Below, piece after piece: positions 33,641 to 44,987 of a DNA stretch of 64,000 bases. Source of the DNA: Larix kaempferi (Eukaryota; Streptophyta; Pinopsida; Pinales; Pinaceae); NCBI GenBank assembly GCA_027924585.1, contig BSBM01001444.1:1488001-1552000 (forward strand), written 5' to 3'. The position numbers and the translations under genes are program-made. The notes under the pieces are model-generated. The model was given only the letters and a program-made list of their open reading frames with translations, searched no databases and was not told the origin of the DNA. Position 1 is the first letter of the stretch, and each line of letters starts with the position of its first letter.

Positions 33641-35404
33641 ACGTTGAAGAAGATAATATTCCAGAGGACCATGATATGGCAGAACCTCAGAGACCTGAGG
33701 AGACACCTCATGAAGATATCTCTCGAAAGAGAAGACCAACTTGGGCACGAGAATTAATTCAAGATGCAGGAAGGTATGGTTCCCCAGAAGGAACCAATAG
33801 AGAGAGCAAGAGACCAAGGCGATACTCCAACTATGTAGCCTTGATGTGTAACCTTGTTGAAGAGGAACCGACTTGTTTTGAAGATGCAGTGAACAAGAAG
33901 GAATGGTTGGATGCGAAGAATGAATATTACCAGTCCATCATTAGGAATGATGTTTGGGATGTGGTACCAAGATCGAAAGATATATCAGTTGTATTGTCAA
34001 AATGGATCTTCAAAACAAAACACTCAATAGATGGAAGCATTGAAAAGTATAAGGCAACATTTGTAGCTCGGGAATTTTCTCAAAAGGAAGGAATTGACTA
34101 TGAGGAGACTTTTGCTCCTGTAGCTAGATATACTTCAATTTGAACCATTCTTGCCTTGGCAGCTAAGATGAAATGGAAGTTACATCATATGAATGTAAAG
34201 ACGACATTCCTGAATGGGAAGATAGAAGAAGTATATATCGAGCAGCTAGAAGGATTTGAAACATAACATAGAAATTCACATGTATGCAGACCGAAGAAAG
34301 CATTGTATGGGTTGAAACAAGCATCCATAGCATGGTATGGAAGAATTGACAGCTTCCTGATGAGTTTGGGATTTACCAAGAGTAAAGAATATTCTAATCT
34401 TTATTATAAGATTATGGATGACAAACCTATGATATTACTACTGTATGTAGATGATTTGTTCCTGACAGGAGAAGACAAAACCATCACCGAATATAAGAGA
34501 AGGCTTGTAGCATAATTTGAGATGAAAGACCTTCAATGATGCATTACTTTCTAGGTCTTGAAGTATGGCAGTTTCCAGATGAGATTTTCCCGAGTCAAGG
34601 AAAATACACAATAGAGATCCTAAAGAGATTTGGGATGTTGGATTGTAAGGCCATTACTACTCCGATGGTGACAAACTTGAAGCTCCTAAATGATGCTTCA
34701 TCAGAGATAGTAGATGTCACCATGTATAGACAGACTATTGGGTCATTTATGTACTTTACAATACTCTACCAGATATATGTTTTGTTGTGAACACACTTAG
34801 TTAGTATATGGTGGAGCCTAGGAGTGTCCACTGGATTGCAAAAAAACATGTGATGAGGTACCTAAAGGGTACATTGGATTATGGACTCAGATATGCTTCA
34901 GATAGTGTGTTCAGGTTGTACGGGTACACAAACTCAGATTGTGTTGGAGGTGCTGAATATAGGAAAAGCACTTTAGGATGTTGCTTTAGTTTGGGACCAG
35001 GCATGATATCATGGCTCAGTAGAAAGCAACCCTGAGTTTCACTCAGTACAATAGAAGCTGAATATGTAGCAGCTTGTTTGGCTTGCAGCGAAGCAGTATG
35101 GCTTTGCAAGATGTTGGTAGGATTGTTCGATACAAAGATTGATGCTACATATATACTCTGTGACAACCAGAGTTGCAACAAGATGACATAGAATCTTGTG
35201 TTCCATGATAGATCGAAGCGCATCGAAATCAAGTTCCACTATATATGGGATATGGTGCAGAAGGGAGCTGTGAAGCTCAAGTATGTTCCTATAGAAGAAC
35301 AAGTTGTTGATGTGCTGACTAAGCCTCTGTCTCGCATAAAGCTTGAATACTTTCGAGACAAGCTTGGTGTGGTCCAGAGGGACCTCTCTCGAAAGATAGA
35401 ATGA
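33641..35404 (+). pseudogene. F1 reverse transcriptase and RNase H regions
   Basis: After an acidic Glu/Pro-rich linker the RT begins near 33890 (EWLDAKNEYYQSIIRNDVWD, YEETFAPVARYTSI) and has LYGLKQASIAWYGRID and the catalytic YVDD at 34444-34455. RNase H follows with HVMRYLKGTLDYGLRY, GYTNSDCVGG, STIEAEYVAAC, CDNQSCNKMT and DVLTKPLSRIKLEYFRDKLG, ending at 35404. At least seven stops and one small deletion interrupt it. It is the usual copia pol end. Confidence 0.88.
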
Positions 35405-35429
35405 TAGTTCCAGTTCCTAGGGAATTGAT

Positions 35430-35882
35430 GCCTATCAAAGGATGATGGATGCCTGTCAAAAGATGACGGATTCCTATCAAAGGGCCTGTCAAAGGAAGGC
35501 GGATGCCTGTCGAGGAATGACGGAAGATCAGTACTTGCCGACTGGTAAGGTTCCTATCCGTAGGGATGGATTCATGTCAAGGGACGACGGAAGATCAGTA
35601 CTTGCCGACTGATAGAGTTCCTATCTGTAGGGATGGATGCTTGTCGAGGGATGACGGAAGATCAGTACTTGCCGGCTGATAGAGTTCCTATCCGTAGGGA
35701 TGGATGCCTGTCGAGGGATGACGGAAGATCGGTACTTGCCGACTGATAGAGTTCCTATCCGTAGGGATGGATGCCTATTGAGGGATGACGGAATATCAGT
35801 ACTTGCCGACTGATAGAGTTCCTACCCATAGGGATGGATGCCTATCGAGGGATGACTGAAGATTAGTACTTGCTGACTGATA
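35430..35882 (+). repeat. 67-bp minisatellite in the F1 3' region
   Basis: Six to seven units of exactly 67 bp, as judged from TTCCTATC/TTCCTACC starts at 35551, 35618, 35685, 35752 and 35819. Each unit contains ATGCCTGTCGAGGGATGACG and AGTACTTGCCGACTGATAGA. It lies between RNase H and the 3' LTR. Confidence 0.9.
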
Positions 35883-36274
35883 GTGTTCCAGCTGATGATG
35901 TTGCTGACGAGGATGTACCAGCAGATAGTGTTCCAGTTGATGATGTTGCTGACGAGGATGTACCGGCTGATGATGTTGTTGACGAGGATGTACCAACAGA
36001 TAATGTTCCAGCTGATGATGTTGTTGACGAGGATGATCCAGCATAGGATGTTCCAACTGATGGTGTTGCAGATGAGGATGCTTCAGCAGATGATATGCCA
36101 GCTAATGATGTTGCTGATCCAACAAAGGATGATTTGGTAGAGGATGTTGTTGATTATGATTCAGAGGATGTTGTTGATGGTGATATTCCAGCAGAGGATG
36201 ATGATGTTGTTGATGATGATATTCCAGTAGATGATGATGATGCTACTCTAGCAGATGATACCCCAAACATATGA
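35867..36274 (+). repeat. Acidic-peptide repeat ORF in the F1 3' region
   Basis: Directly after the 67-bp units, a 30-42 bp imperfect repeat reads in one frame as VPADDVADED-type peptides for about 135 codons, with a single internal TAG at 36044 and the final TGA at 36272. No start codon is evident. The frame conservation suggests it once encoded a strongly acidic tail or a separate small protein. I know of no such standard copia domain. Confidence 0.6.
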
Positions 36275-36368
36275 TGATCCAAAATCTTCCTACGACATAT
36301 AGAGATTCACAAGTCAGTTGTGCAACTGTTGATGTTACCCACAGAATACCTTCCTAGTTAAGAGGGAG

Positions 36369-36886
36369 TGTTAAAAGAAATGTAACTGCGGAAGATATTC
36401 TTTTTTTACATTTATTGTATTATTGTATTCCTGCTTTGGGAGATGTCATTGATGTATTTGATAATGTAAGAGTCAATGTAAACCCTAGGTATTATGTCGG
36501 CCTAGAAGAATCCAAAAAGGATTATTATATTATGTATTTAACCTAACGGCCCAGTCAGTTAGGAGAAGTCGGTCCAGTTGGGGAAAAGTTCACCCCAAGA
36601 GAAGAATATAAATAGAGGATGAGTTCCTCATTTATATTCACTCATTCACTCTCACAAGTTCGCATAGGAGAGAGAGAGAAGTTCGCACAAATGGAGGAGT
36701 TGTTGATTTTGTCTTGGGGTTTACTTTTGTACTTTGTGATTTCTATATCGAGGAAGACTTTGCCGGGGTTTTCTCCCTTGTGGTTTATTCGAGAGAAATA
36801 TTGTGTTCATTGTGTTCTTGTTGTGATTGTTATTCTTTCAGTGATAGATTGTTTAATGTTATATGATAAACAAGTAAAAACTAACA
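36369..36886 (+). repeat. Element F1, 3' LTR (518 bp)
   Basis: Direct repeat of 30389-30919. It has TATAAATAG at 36606-36614 and a short internal deletion relative to the 5' LTR. It ends CTAACA and is followed by TACTG. Confidence 0.93.
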
Positions 36887-36959
36887 TACTGGCGGGGCCT
36901 TGGCCTTGAGCTCCTCACCAGAAACAAGTATACAATTTACATTTTCAATTACGAAAAAT

Positions 36960-38665
36960 TAGGGGTAAAAGAGGGATGTTACAAATCTAAACAAACAGAT
37001 CAACAAGGGTGATAGGGAATCCACTAGTGGTAGTGGGGGTCATGTGCACACCACTATGCAGGGTCATGCTCACACATATAGCAGGTCATCTTGGCTCACC
37101 ATGCCACAGTTTTTGGATAACCCAATAGCAGGACTAATAGTGCAAGCAGAACACGGATGAACCATATGATGTATATCTCCTAGAGTACATGGCCTTAGGG
37201 GATGATTTCCACTCAGCTATGTCCTTCATCGATTTCTGTAATATGAAGAGTAGGAATAGGCCTAGAGGTTTTAACAGGGCATTCAATCAAAATTTCGAGT
37301 TACAACGTACAATGGGGAAGCTCACCATTCCTAGTTTTGATGGGTCATCCAATTGCATAGCGAGGATTTGGGTACATAAGTTGGACACCTACTTCCAACT
37401 CAACCCAATGGTGGAGGCAAATGCAATAAAACTTGCCACGTTGCATTTGGACGGGGAGGGCCATGAGTGGTGGTACCATGGGTTGGTGACATTGGGCCAT
37501 AACACTATTACATCATACTTGGACTTCACGCAAAGGCTCATAAATTGCTTTGACAAGGATCTAGAGATTCACTTTAGAGAGGTAGCCCAGCTCAAGTAGA
37601 CTGGTAGTTCAAAGGCTTTTATATCAGAGTTTCAGAGGGTCATTGTCATGGTGACTGGCATATCAGAGAGTCGGCTAGTCATGTTGTTAACATAGTCTCT
37701 AACCGAACCATTTTGTGGATGAGTTAAGGCCTATAAACACACCACATTGCATGATGCTATTAGATGGACCATGGACTTACAGGATTTGGTACTGAAGAAC
37801 AAGTTTCCTCCCAATCCAACCTTCCCCAATAAAGACAAGGATAAAAAACCTTTCCAGAGAACTTGGCCAAGGAAGGACTAGATGGACGATGACACCAGGA
37901 GAGAATTAAGAAGAAAGAAGCTCTGTTTTAGTCACCAGGAACCATGGCTACTAGGTCATAGATGTTCACGAGTAGGTACAAGAGGAAGAGCATCCTATAG
38001 TTGAGTAGGAGCAACTTCAAGATGATATCGAAGGGAGCGTTATTGCCACTTTGTTAGTAGTTCCTAGGTTTCATACTCTCAGGGTGAGGGGAGTTATATA
38101 GGGCCACATAGTCGGAGCCTTGGTTGATGGTGGGGCGACCCAGAATTTTATAGATGTTGCTTGGGTAGTGAGACGAGGCATCCCCACCGAGGAATTTGAG
38201 GGATTTAGAGTGGAGGTAGCGGGCAATTATAGCATGGAATGCACACATTGGATTCCCAAGATGAACGTAACACTCATAAACCATAATATGACTGATTCTT
38301 TTTATGCCGGGAATGTGGCATATAAAAATGTGGTTTTGGGAGTTCAATAGCACTACTCTATTGGCAAATACTCCATGAATTACTAGACCATGGACATGGT
38401 GTTTCAGGGACCTGATGGTAGGTGGGTAGTCTTGTAGGGCATGCATACTTACTTCCCCAAGGCGGTCTTGTTACAGAGGATGGAGGCTGTAGTCCAGTAG
38501 GGAGACATAGAGTGGGAAACAAAGTGCTTTATCACATTTAGGAAGCCTCCAGATCGCACATCACAACATCCAATAGACATACAGGCACTATTGCAAAAGC
38601 ACGGGTGAGTCTTCAGAAATATTCCTCTAGGTAGGCCACTCAATTGTGGATTTCAGCATATTATT
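36960..38665 (+). pseudogene. Element G, Ty3/gypsy gag-protease part
   Basis: Part of a plus-strand gypsy element whose rest is at 47300-54300. The gag capsid region (37189-37599 open) contains LTIPSFDGSSN, RIWVHKLDTYFQLNPM, HLDGEGHEWWYHGL and LDFTQRLINCFD. After several TAG stops a zinc knuckle (CFSHQEPWLLGHRC) appears with the second Cys changed to His. The protease follows near 38113 (GALVDGGATQNFI) with DGG in place of DSG. The start of RT (VFRNIPLGRPLNCGFQHI) is reached just before the sequence is cut at 38665 by copia fragment F1'. RT and RNase H are lost. The upstream 36887-36960 holds no clear gene. Confidence 0.8.
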
Positions 38666-39277
38666 TGTTAGTTTTTCAACTTTTAATCAATATTATCTAG
38701 TATCTTATCTGAAAGAATGACAATCACAACATAACACAATAGACACAAAGCATTTCCTCGGGGAAACCATAAAGGATAAAACCCCTCAACTTCCTCAGAC
38801 ATAGAATAGTCACCAATAAAATATCACAAAAGTAAAACCCCAAAACAAAGATGGTCTTCTGCATCTCTCTCTCTTTCCTCCTATGTGCACTTGTCTTCTC
38901 CCTCTCACTAATGCAAACTTTAGTGAGTGAGTGTTGTGTCCAAATGAGAGAGCTCCACTCTCTATTTGTGTCCAAATGAGAGAGCTCCACTCTCTATTTA
39001 TAATTTAACTTTCACTTTACCTTTTCACTTACTAGGTTGACCCCAGTTGAACCTGTCTGGGCCGATTTCTCTAGGGGACTTAATAACCCTAATACAATTG
39101 ACTCTAGGAGGATCTAATGCCCCGACTTACAAAGGAGGATTTACCTCAATGACTTTACATGACCAAATGTAATAATGACATCTATGACTGGAGGAATAAA
39201 CATCTTCGTTGGAGGTACAATAATAATACAATATAAAATACAAGTGAATATATTATGAAGTTACAATTACATTAACA
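38666..39277 (-). repeat. F1' 3' LTR (612 bp)
   Basis: On the plus strand it starts TGTTAGTTTTTCAAC and ends ATTAACA. It is the reverse of an F1-like LTR, including the CTCGGGGAAACC block. It contains a duplicated GTCCAAATGAGAGAGCTCCA (38938-38987), and the TATA region lies just beyond it. Confidence 0.8.
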
Positions 39278-39694
39278 CTCCATCTTAACTAGGAAGGTAT
39301 TCTCTTGACACAGTCATCAACACATATGGACACAAGTCTCTATTGTTGGATCATCAATAATGCTGAAACATCATTATCAACAATGGATCATCTTTGTCGC
39401 TGCTGCTGCAAACGTCATCATGTTGATCATCGATTGGTGACATCTCTCGATTCTACTCTTCATAGGAAGTTCTACAGAGCCAACCCTTTTTCATGCTGGA
39501 TGTAGGCCTAGCTCTCCTGTAGTTCTTCATCATCTCTCCGAGCAAGCCATCAAGTAGGTACATCCCAGGACCAGTCATTACATTGCCACAACAATCACCT
39601 GTGCCTCCTACTATCACCTCATCGTATCTAGATCATCTCATCATCTCACGGAGCACAGCCCAGATGCACATCACATGGCCCACAACGATCAACC

Positions 39695-39925
39695 CACGTC
39701 TACCAGTATGGGAGGACAAACTTGCCACCATACGAGACCCTTCCTAGGAGCACACACAATGTCTTATGACTGGTGGACGTCTCCAGTATGGGAGGCACAA
39801 ACCTACCACCATATGAGACCTCGTCTACCAACATGGGAGGCACAAACCTACCACCATGCGAAACCCAACCCTTACATCTACCAACATGGGAGGCACAAAC
39901 CTACCACCATGCGAGAATGGATCGA
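39695..39925 (-). repeat. 34-bp minisatellite in the F1' 3' region
   Basis: Four copies of a unit that contains ATGGGAGGCACAAACCTACC, spaced irregularly from 39700 to 39925. It sits at the same place as the 67-bp minisatellite of F1 (between pol and the 3' LTR) but its sequence is unrelated. Confidence 0.75.
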
Positions 39926-39936
39926 CCCTTACATCT

Positions 39937-42514
39937 TGTTGTCGTCGAAAACACACCTGGGGTTAACGTGGCAGAAATATTCAAGCCACTAAGTGTCTCC
40001 TTGGGGGAAAGCCTCGAGTCAAGTAACCAAGAAGAAATTATTTTTATAAGGAGAAAGAGAAATTAGAAGAGAGCTTGTGCCAGAAAATATCAAACTGAGA
40101 ATGCTTCTATGTGGAGTGTGTTGTCCGCCAATATGCACACCAGCAACGGAAATCTTTCGAAAGCTGTCTCTTCACTACAAGTGAGAGAGGTGTGGCCTTG
40201 GGGACAAGCAATGAGCCAGGTACTGTCACCTGAATCCCAGCTCCTCCGTTTAGGCAAACTCCTAACGAAGCCAAGGGGGGTAGTCCCTAAAAGAGAGTTT
40301 CACTAAGGCTCTTGTTTTTATAATGTTTTTTGATGTAGTGATGCGGATGGGTGTTGTTTAGGAGTTTTTGTGAAATGAGAGACAATATAAAGCTTGAAAA
40401 TAAAACACACGATAATTTGCACAACGATCTCACGAACAGTTACTATAAAGATCTCTGCATGTTGGTTCTCGACCGATTGATGATGGGTCAGACTTCTTGA
40501 TCGGCTCTTATTTACGGATCCCCCTGATTGTAACCTGGATGGAAAAATTTTGGGTTTTTTATCCCTGTCGAGCTTAATGAAAAAATCAGTCGGTTTTGTG
40601 GACAGATTTGAGTATCCTCCATGTGCTTGTGTGATGTATTTCAAATTGTAGAATGAATCTAGCTTAGGGCTTTATCAAGCACAATAGATTAGCCATTTAG
40701 GATTAAGTTGGTTAATTATGCTTGAACAATTATTTTCTCAATGGACATCAGTATTCGGTTGTACAAAATGCCGATTAAGATTTGATTGTTTATGCATTCT
40801 AGATTCGTCTCACTTTTTATGAAGCATAAAGCCTCCATGAGCCCTCTTTTGACTCCATTTCCCCTTCTGATACTGGCACTGGTCTTTCCCTGAGGATTGA
40901 TCTCCCCTTCTTTTTCCATCACCCATTTTGAAAACTATCTTTTGTTACTTCCGTTTCCCTAAGGCAGCCTCTTCCATTCACCTTGCCCGTTACTGTACCT
41001 GCCTTAGCGATCCTAGTTTAGGGATACCCCCCTAGTGTTGGAGAAGAGCCAACCTGAAGCGAAGAGGAGAGGAGTGTGGTGACATTGGCCTCTCTCCTGA
41101 GAGAGTTGTCATTTCGGTTGGCGTGTTGCATTTTGGGCTTTCAAACGACACGCATGCCATTTCAGAGGACAACAGAGTGCTGAGGGACAATGTTCCTGAA
41201 TATTTTTTCAAGATGGAATGGAGTCAAGCTTGATCCAATCCTCCTCCAATCTTGGCAACCTGAAAGCTAAATCACAAACACTTGCATACCCATGAGATAT
41301 TGTAAACATATATAAACCAAAAATTGAAATAGAATGCAAATAAACCTATTTAACATGCAAATTTTTGGTTTCCAATCATACATGAAATAGAAAATGAAAG
41401 TAAGCTTACTTACAACTTCCTATTCCTATTAATTCAACCGAATTATCAAGGCAAGATCTACAATAAGAGTAAGAAAGAAATTTGCAAAGTAGAAACCAAT
41501 TACCACATGAAGAGCATCACAATGTTGATCCACACACCAATGCACTACACCTTTTAGCCTCCAAATCTTCTTTATTATCAATGCAAAAGAAATATAGCAG
41601 ATTACAATAGCAAGCCTTCTCTCATCCAACTCTAACTAGTTTGGAATGAGAGAGGAGCTCATTATTTATAGAAGAAGAAGAGAGGGGAGGGTGCACTTGT
41701 TGAGGGAGAAAGTGTGCCATGAGTTAAGGAGAAGATGTGGCTGCCTCCCAATTATTTGGCTGCCAAAATTCAGCATCAAATCAGCCCATACATCAGCCCA
41801 AAGAGGGCTAAAAATCAGCTGCAACAATCCCCAAATCGCGGGCACTCTTTTTGGGAAATGCGCCCAAGTCATGGGGAAGTGGTCCCTTAAAGTTAGATGC
41901 CCAAAAAGTGTCATAAAATCTCTCTTACATGCCCCCAAACATAGCTGATCCAAAATCTCTTACACATCCCCAAAATTTAGGATTTTGATTTTTGGGATTT
42001 TTCACCTTTTTGCATTTTTTCTTTCATTTTTGACTTTTTTGACTTTTTGCAAAATAGATGAAAAATAAAGCGTCTAAACACTTAGGAAAGTGGGTTTAGG
42101 GGTAATGTGGGTGCCCTGGGTTAGAAAATGATCACTCCATGGCCAAAAAGGCCCCTAGACCACAATTTCATCACTTTTCTAATTTTTTTTACCCAAACCA
42201 TTAAAAAATGGCTTGTTTTTACGGAAAAAGAAAATATATATATATATATATATTTTTTTTTTTTCTCAGAACATAAAACAACCTAGGGGGACCTAATACA
42301 TGTTCATACGACTCAATAAATATGCCTAGTATGGTTTAATACATTACTAGCACATTATTACAAATTCCCCGAGGGGGTATGAACATGTGGTACAAAAATA
42401 AAAAAAGGGCCTAGAAGGCCTGATGGACTTCTGAACTCTGATAATGAACACTTTGACATATTCAAGCTTTGTCGGTTCACTCGAAATCCACTAAGTGCAA
42501 TTTAGTGGATAACA
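39937..42514 (-). repeat. Element Q 3' LTR (split by S)
   Basis: On the minus strand it starts TGTTATCCACTAAATTGC and ends TTCGACGACAACA. Its first 250 bp resemble the P and B2 LTR starts (the CATACCCCC-GGGG and TTCAGAAGT words). TATAAATAAT at 41670-41661 and AATAAA at 41576-41571 mark a compact promoter and R region. U5 is only about 0.4 kb plus the part after S. ORFs in it are chance. Confidence 0.75.
40119..41174 (-). mobile_element. Element S, 1,056-bp solo LTR-like insertion
   Basis: Bounded by TGTTGTCC and GGACAACA (8-bp inverted ends) and by perfect 5-bp duplications GAGTG at 40114-40118 and 41175-41179. The minus-strand 3' end (about 290 bp) matches the end of the P LTR. The other end (about 400 bp) matches the U5 end of the M LTR, but in the opposite orientation. 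It is best read as a solo LTR of a relative, in minus orientation. The inverted-end match to M is unexplained. Confidence 0.8.
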
Positions 42515-42815
42515 TCTGGCTCCAACTGTGGGACGTGTGCTCGATCTGGCCTTCAGGCAAGGGGAGGATGTGAGAACACCTGAATCTCTGGTTTATACAA
42601 CCTGTAAAAACATCTCATTTTGACAAAAAAAACCTTCAGCAACACAAGTTTTATGAAGAAGCCAATGAATCACAAATTGCATTTATTCAGAAAAACTAAA
42701 ACTAATTAAGGAAAAAAAGCATTACTATTGCTATGTACCGGAAATAAATTCATAAAGTAAATGCTCACTTTGAGGAGCTTATTCTCCTACTCTCAGCATG
42801 GTATAAAGTAAAATG

Positions 42816-43510
42816 CTAAGTAAAGTGATAAAGCCAATGTACCCACATAAGCATTTTATCAATATAACAGATTTTTGCCTTGTCTTTGGTTACCAGCCAA
42901 AGAAAGGATATGTTTATCAGAAAGTGCAAACCTGCATCGATATTTTGGATGGGAGGGTTGGATGGGAAATCATAAGCATGTAATAGATCTTTGAAGTGCT
43001 TCCCAAAATGGTAAGTCCTCCTATAGGCCTCTTCTATCCATGACTGGATAGGACTGAGAAAAAACTCTGAATGATGAGGCAGATCCACTACCTCATCATA
43101 CTGATCTGAAGGGCTCTTATGAAGATAAATTTTTTGTGAAAGCATAAGTCCCAAGCTGCTCCAAATCAAAAGGAACCTCTGTATGTGAAGACAATGTCTG
43201 AGACTGATCTTCAATTGATTGCATCTGCTCTGACTCTTCAATGCACTGCTTCTCCAAGTCTTCATCACTAATACTTATGCATGGCTCATACTGATCATAT
43301 AAAAAGTTAGCATGTTCTTCTTCCATAACAAGGCTTTCCCAAGTCTCGAGATCAACACTCCCTTCTCTGGATGAATCATAAATTGGTCTTCCATAAATTT
43401 ATGTATAGATACTCCCCTTGCTGGACATATCATAGATGGGAATTTCAATAAGATTTTCAAAAGTCTCATAGGTTGGATTTTCAATGAAATTCCAATAGTC
43501 ATCACCCCCA
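42816..43510 (-). pseudogene. gag: Element Q gag, C-terminal part
   Basis: On the minus strand 43326-42816, with one frameshift, gives EEEHANFLYDQYEPCISI, then QYDEVVDLPHHSEF, RRTYHFGKHFKDLLHAYD, PPIQNIDAGLHFLI and MLMWVHWLYHFT. This aligns along the last 150 residues of the P gag. Upstream (to 43510) a frameshifted stretch matches the acidic region with an ENPTYE motif. The conservation of the last 100 residues in P, M and Q suggests a functional domain in this unusual gag. Confidence 0.75.
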
Positions 43511-44009
43511 TCTATCTACCAATCAACATAAAGCATGAAATGAAATTGGAGAAAAGAGAACAACGAGAGAACATCGATATACGTGGTTCACCCAATATGG
43601 GATACGTCCACGGGAAGGGTTGCATCTTCCATTATTATGCAAATAGATCTCCAAGATTACATGGAATCCTCACATATGCATCACATCAAGCTCCATCACC
43701 CAATCATGTCACAATCATGTGTGTACAAATGACATACACAACATGTGATGTGTGATGAACTACAATCGACACATACCCAAAAGGTTCTCCTTCACCTCTC
43801 TTATATACCAAGATGTTTGGATTACAATACATCCCATAACACATGTGGGATAAATGAATTTCCACCTCTTTATATAAAGAATGGTTACAAAGGATGTAAT
43901 TGCAATGATGCATGTGGGATAACTCTATTTTATAATATTAGAGTTATTTTATGCCTTTAAATGATATTTTACTAATATACCACATAAGTCATCATTACAT
44001 ATTCTAACA
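43511..44009 (-). repeat. F2 3' LTR, truncated (499 bp)
   Basis: Matches 46801-47299 closely. On the plus strand it ends CATATTCTAACA before the purine-tract complement. The outer end, about 75 bp, is missing. Confidence 0.85.
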
Positions 44010-44987
44010 CTCCCCCTTAATGATGACTGGGAGAAAGAATACAAATGGAAGGAAGGTGGAAACACACCAACATACCCCTTGATGACAACTTCCAGAATGC
44101 TCCATACGATGCGAATAAAAAAAAAACACTTCGCCTCATGGACTTGATGAAGACAACATCCACTTCTCATGAAACTGCATTTGAACCAAGTTGTATGATG
44201 AACGTTTGCACAAAAAAACAGTGTATGGAAAATACAACAAAACATGTGACTGCAAACTCATCACAACCTGTAACTCAACTAATAGCTGAAAGAACTCTGC
44301 AATAGACCGCATGAAGAAGACAAGAACCCCAGATCCATACATCGAAACAGTCTTCAGAGAGCTCTTACTGAAGATTACATTACGAATACAAGACCCGAAT
44401 GGTCTATCCATCAAAATATGAGCCAAGCAGACAGTCTTCACAACCCAGCTGAAAGATGCATGAACAGTAGAAGATGGATGTCCATCATACAAAATTACTG
44501 GAATATGGTGATATAATATGATAAAATTCAACATTACATTCCTTCTTAACATCAACCATCTTTGTTGCAGTCAAGGATAAGTTGAAAAGAGGAACAATGC
44601 TGAAAAACCAGAGATCCACAACCATCATATGCTTAAACAAGGAAGGAATAACAGAACAGAAACAAGCTATCCCACAACATAGATAGCTATGCTACACAAA
44701 TAAATTCCAAGAGTATTTAAAGCATATAATAAACATGACAAACCCAAAAACAAACATAAGAGATGATAACATGACATTGCTCAAGAACATATAAATAATA
44801 GGAATTGCTTATATGTTATCGCTTCTATGCAAGACCATATAAATTTTGAGCAAAAGATTATCAAAAAAAGACATGACATGATATAATTAGTAGAGGAGTA
44901 TAAACATGAGTGAGGATAATAGATACCAAGATATAATAATGAGCCAAGATATCACTTAAATATGAAAAATATAGTCATTAAGCAACT

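Larger units (their letters stand above)
30389..36886 (+). mobile_element. Element F1, full-length Ty1/copia retrotransposon
   Basis: A complete structure: 5' LTR 30389-30919, primer site 30920-30931, gag-pol remains 31362-35404, repeat-rich 3' region, purine tract AGAGGGAG (36361-36368) and 3' LTR 36369-36886. It is flanked by 5-bp duplications TACTG (30384-30388 and 36887-36891). Domain order is gag, protease, integrase, RT, RNase H, as in copia. The coding region carries many stops, mostly explainable as TGG-to-TAG/TGA or CAG/CAA-to-TAG/TAA changes, so it is dead. The two LTRs differ by small indels and about 5% by eye. Confidence 0.93.
38666..39936 (-). mobile_element. Element F1', minus-strand copia fragment (3' LTR plus 3' end)
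   Basis: A relative of F1 in reverse orientation. Its 3' LTR is 38666-39277; the adjoining CTCCATCTTAACTAGGAAGG (39278-39297) matches the purine-tract end of F1 in reverse. Only about 660 bp of the interior survives before element Q begins at 39937. The left flank TTATT (38661-38665) lies in the RT start of G. No coding region remains. Confidence 0.8.
39937..43510 (-). mobile_element. Element Q, gag-only retrotransposon fragment
   Basis: A minus-strand relative of P and M. Its 3' LTR is 39937-42514, interrupted by S (40119-41174). The boundary motif GTTGGAGCCAGA is at 42515-42526, and the gag C-terminal part is at 42816-43510. The 5' part is missing because copia-type element F2 is joined at 43511. 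Without S and its duplication the LTR is about 1.5 kb. The left end reads TGTTGTCGTCG and lies in the minisatellite of F1'. Confidence 0.75.

Noticed and set aside
40119-41174. Class II DNA transposon with terminal inverted repeats
   Set aside because: Only 8 bp are inverted, the TSD is 5 bp as for LTR integrases, and one end equals an LTR end next to a primer site elsewhere.
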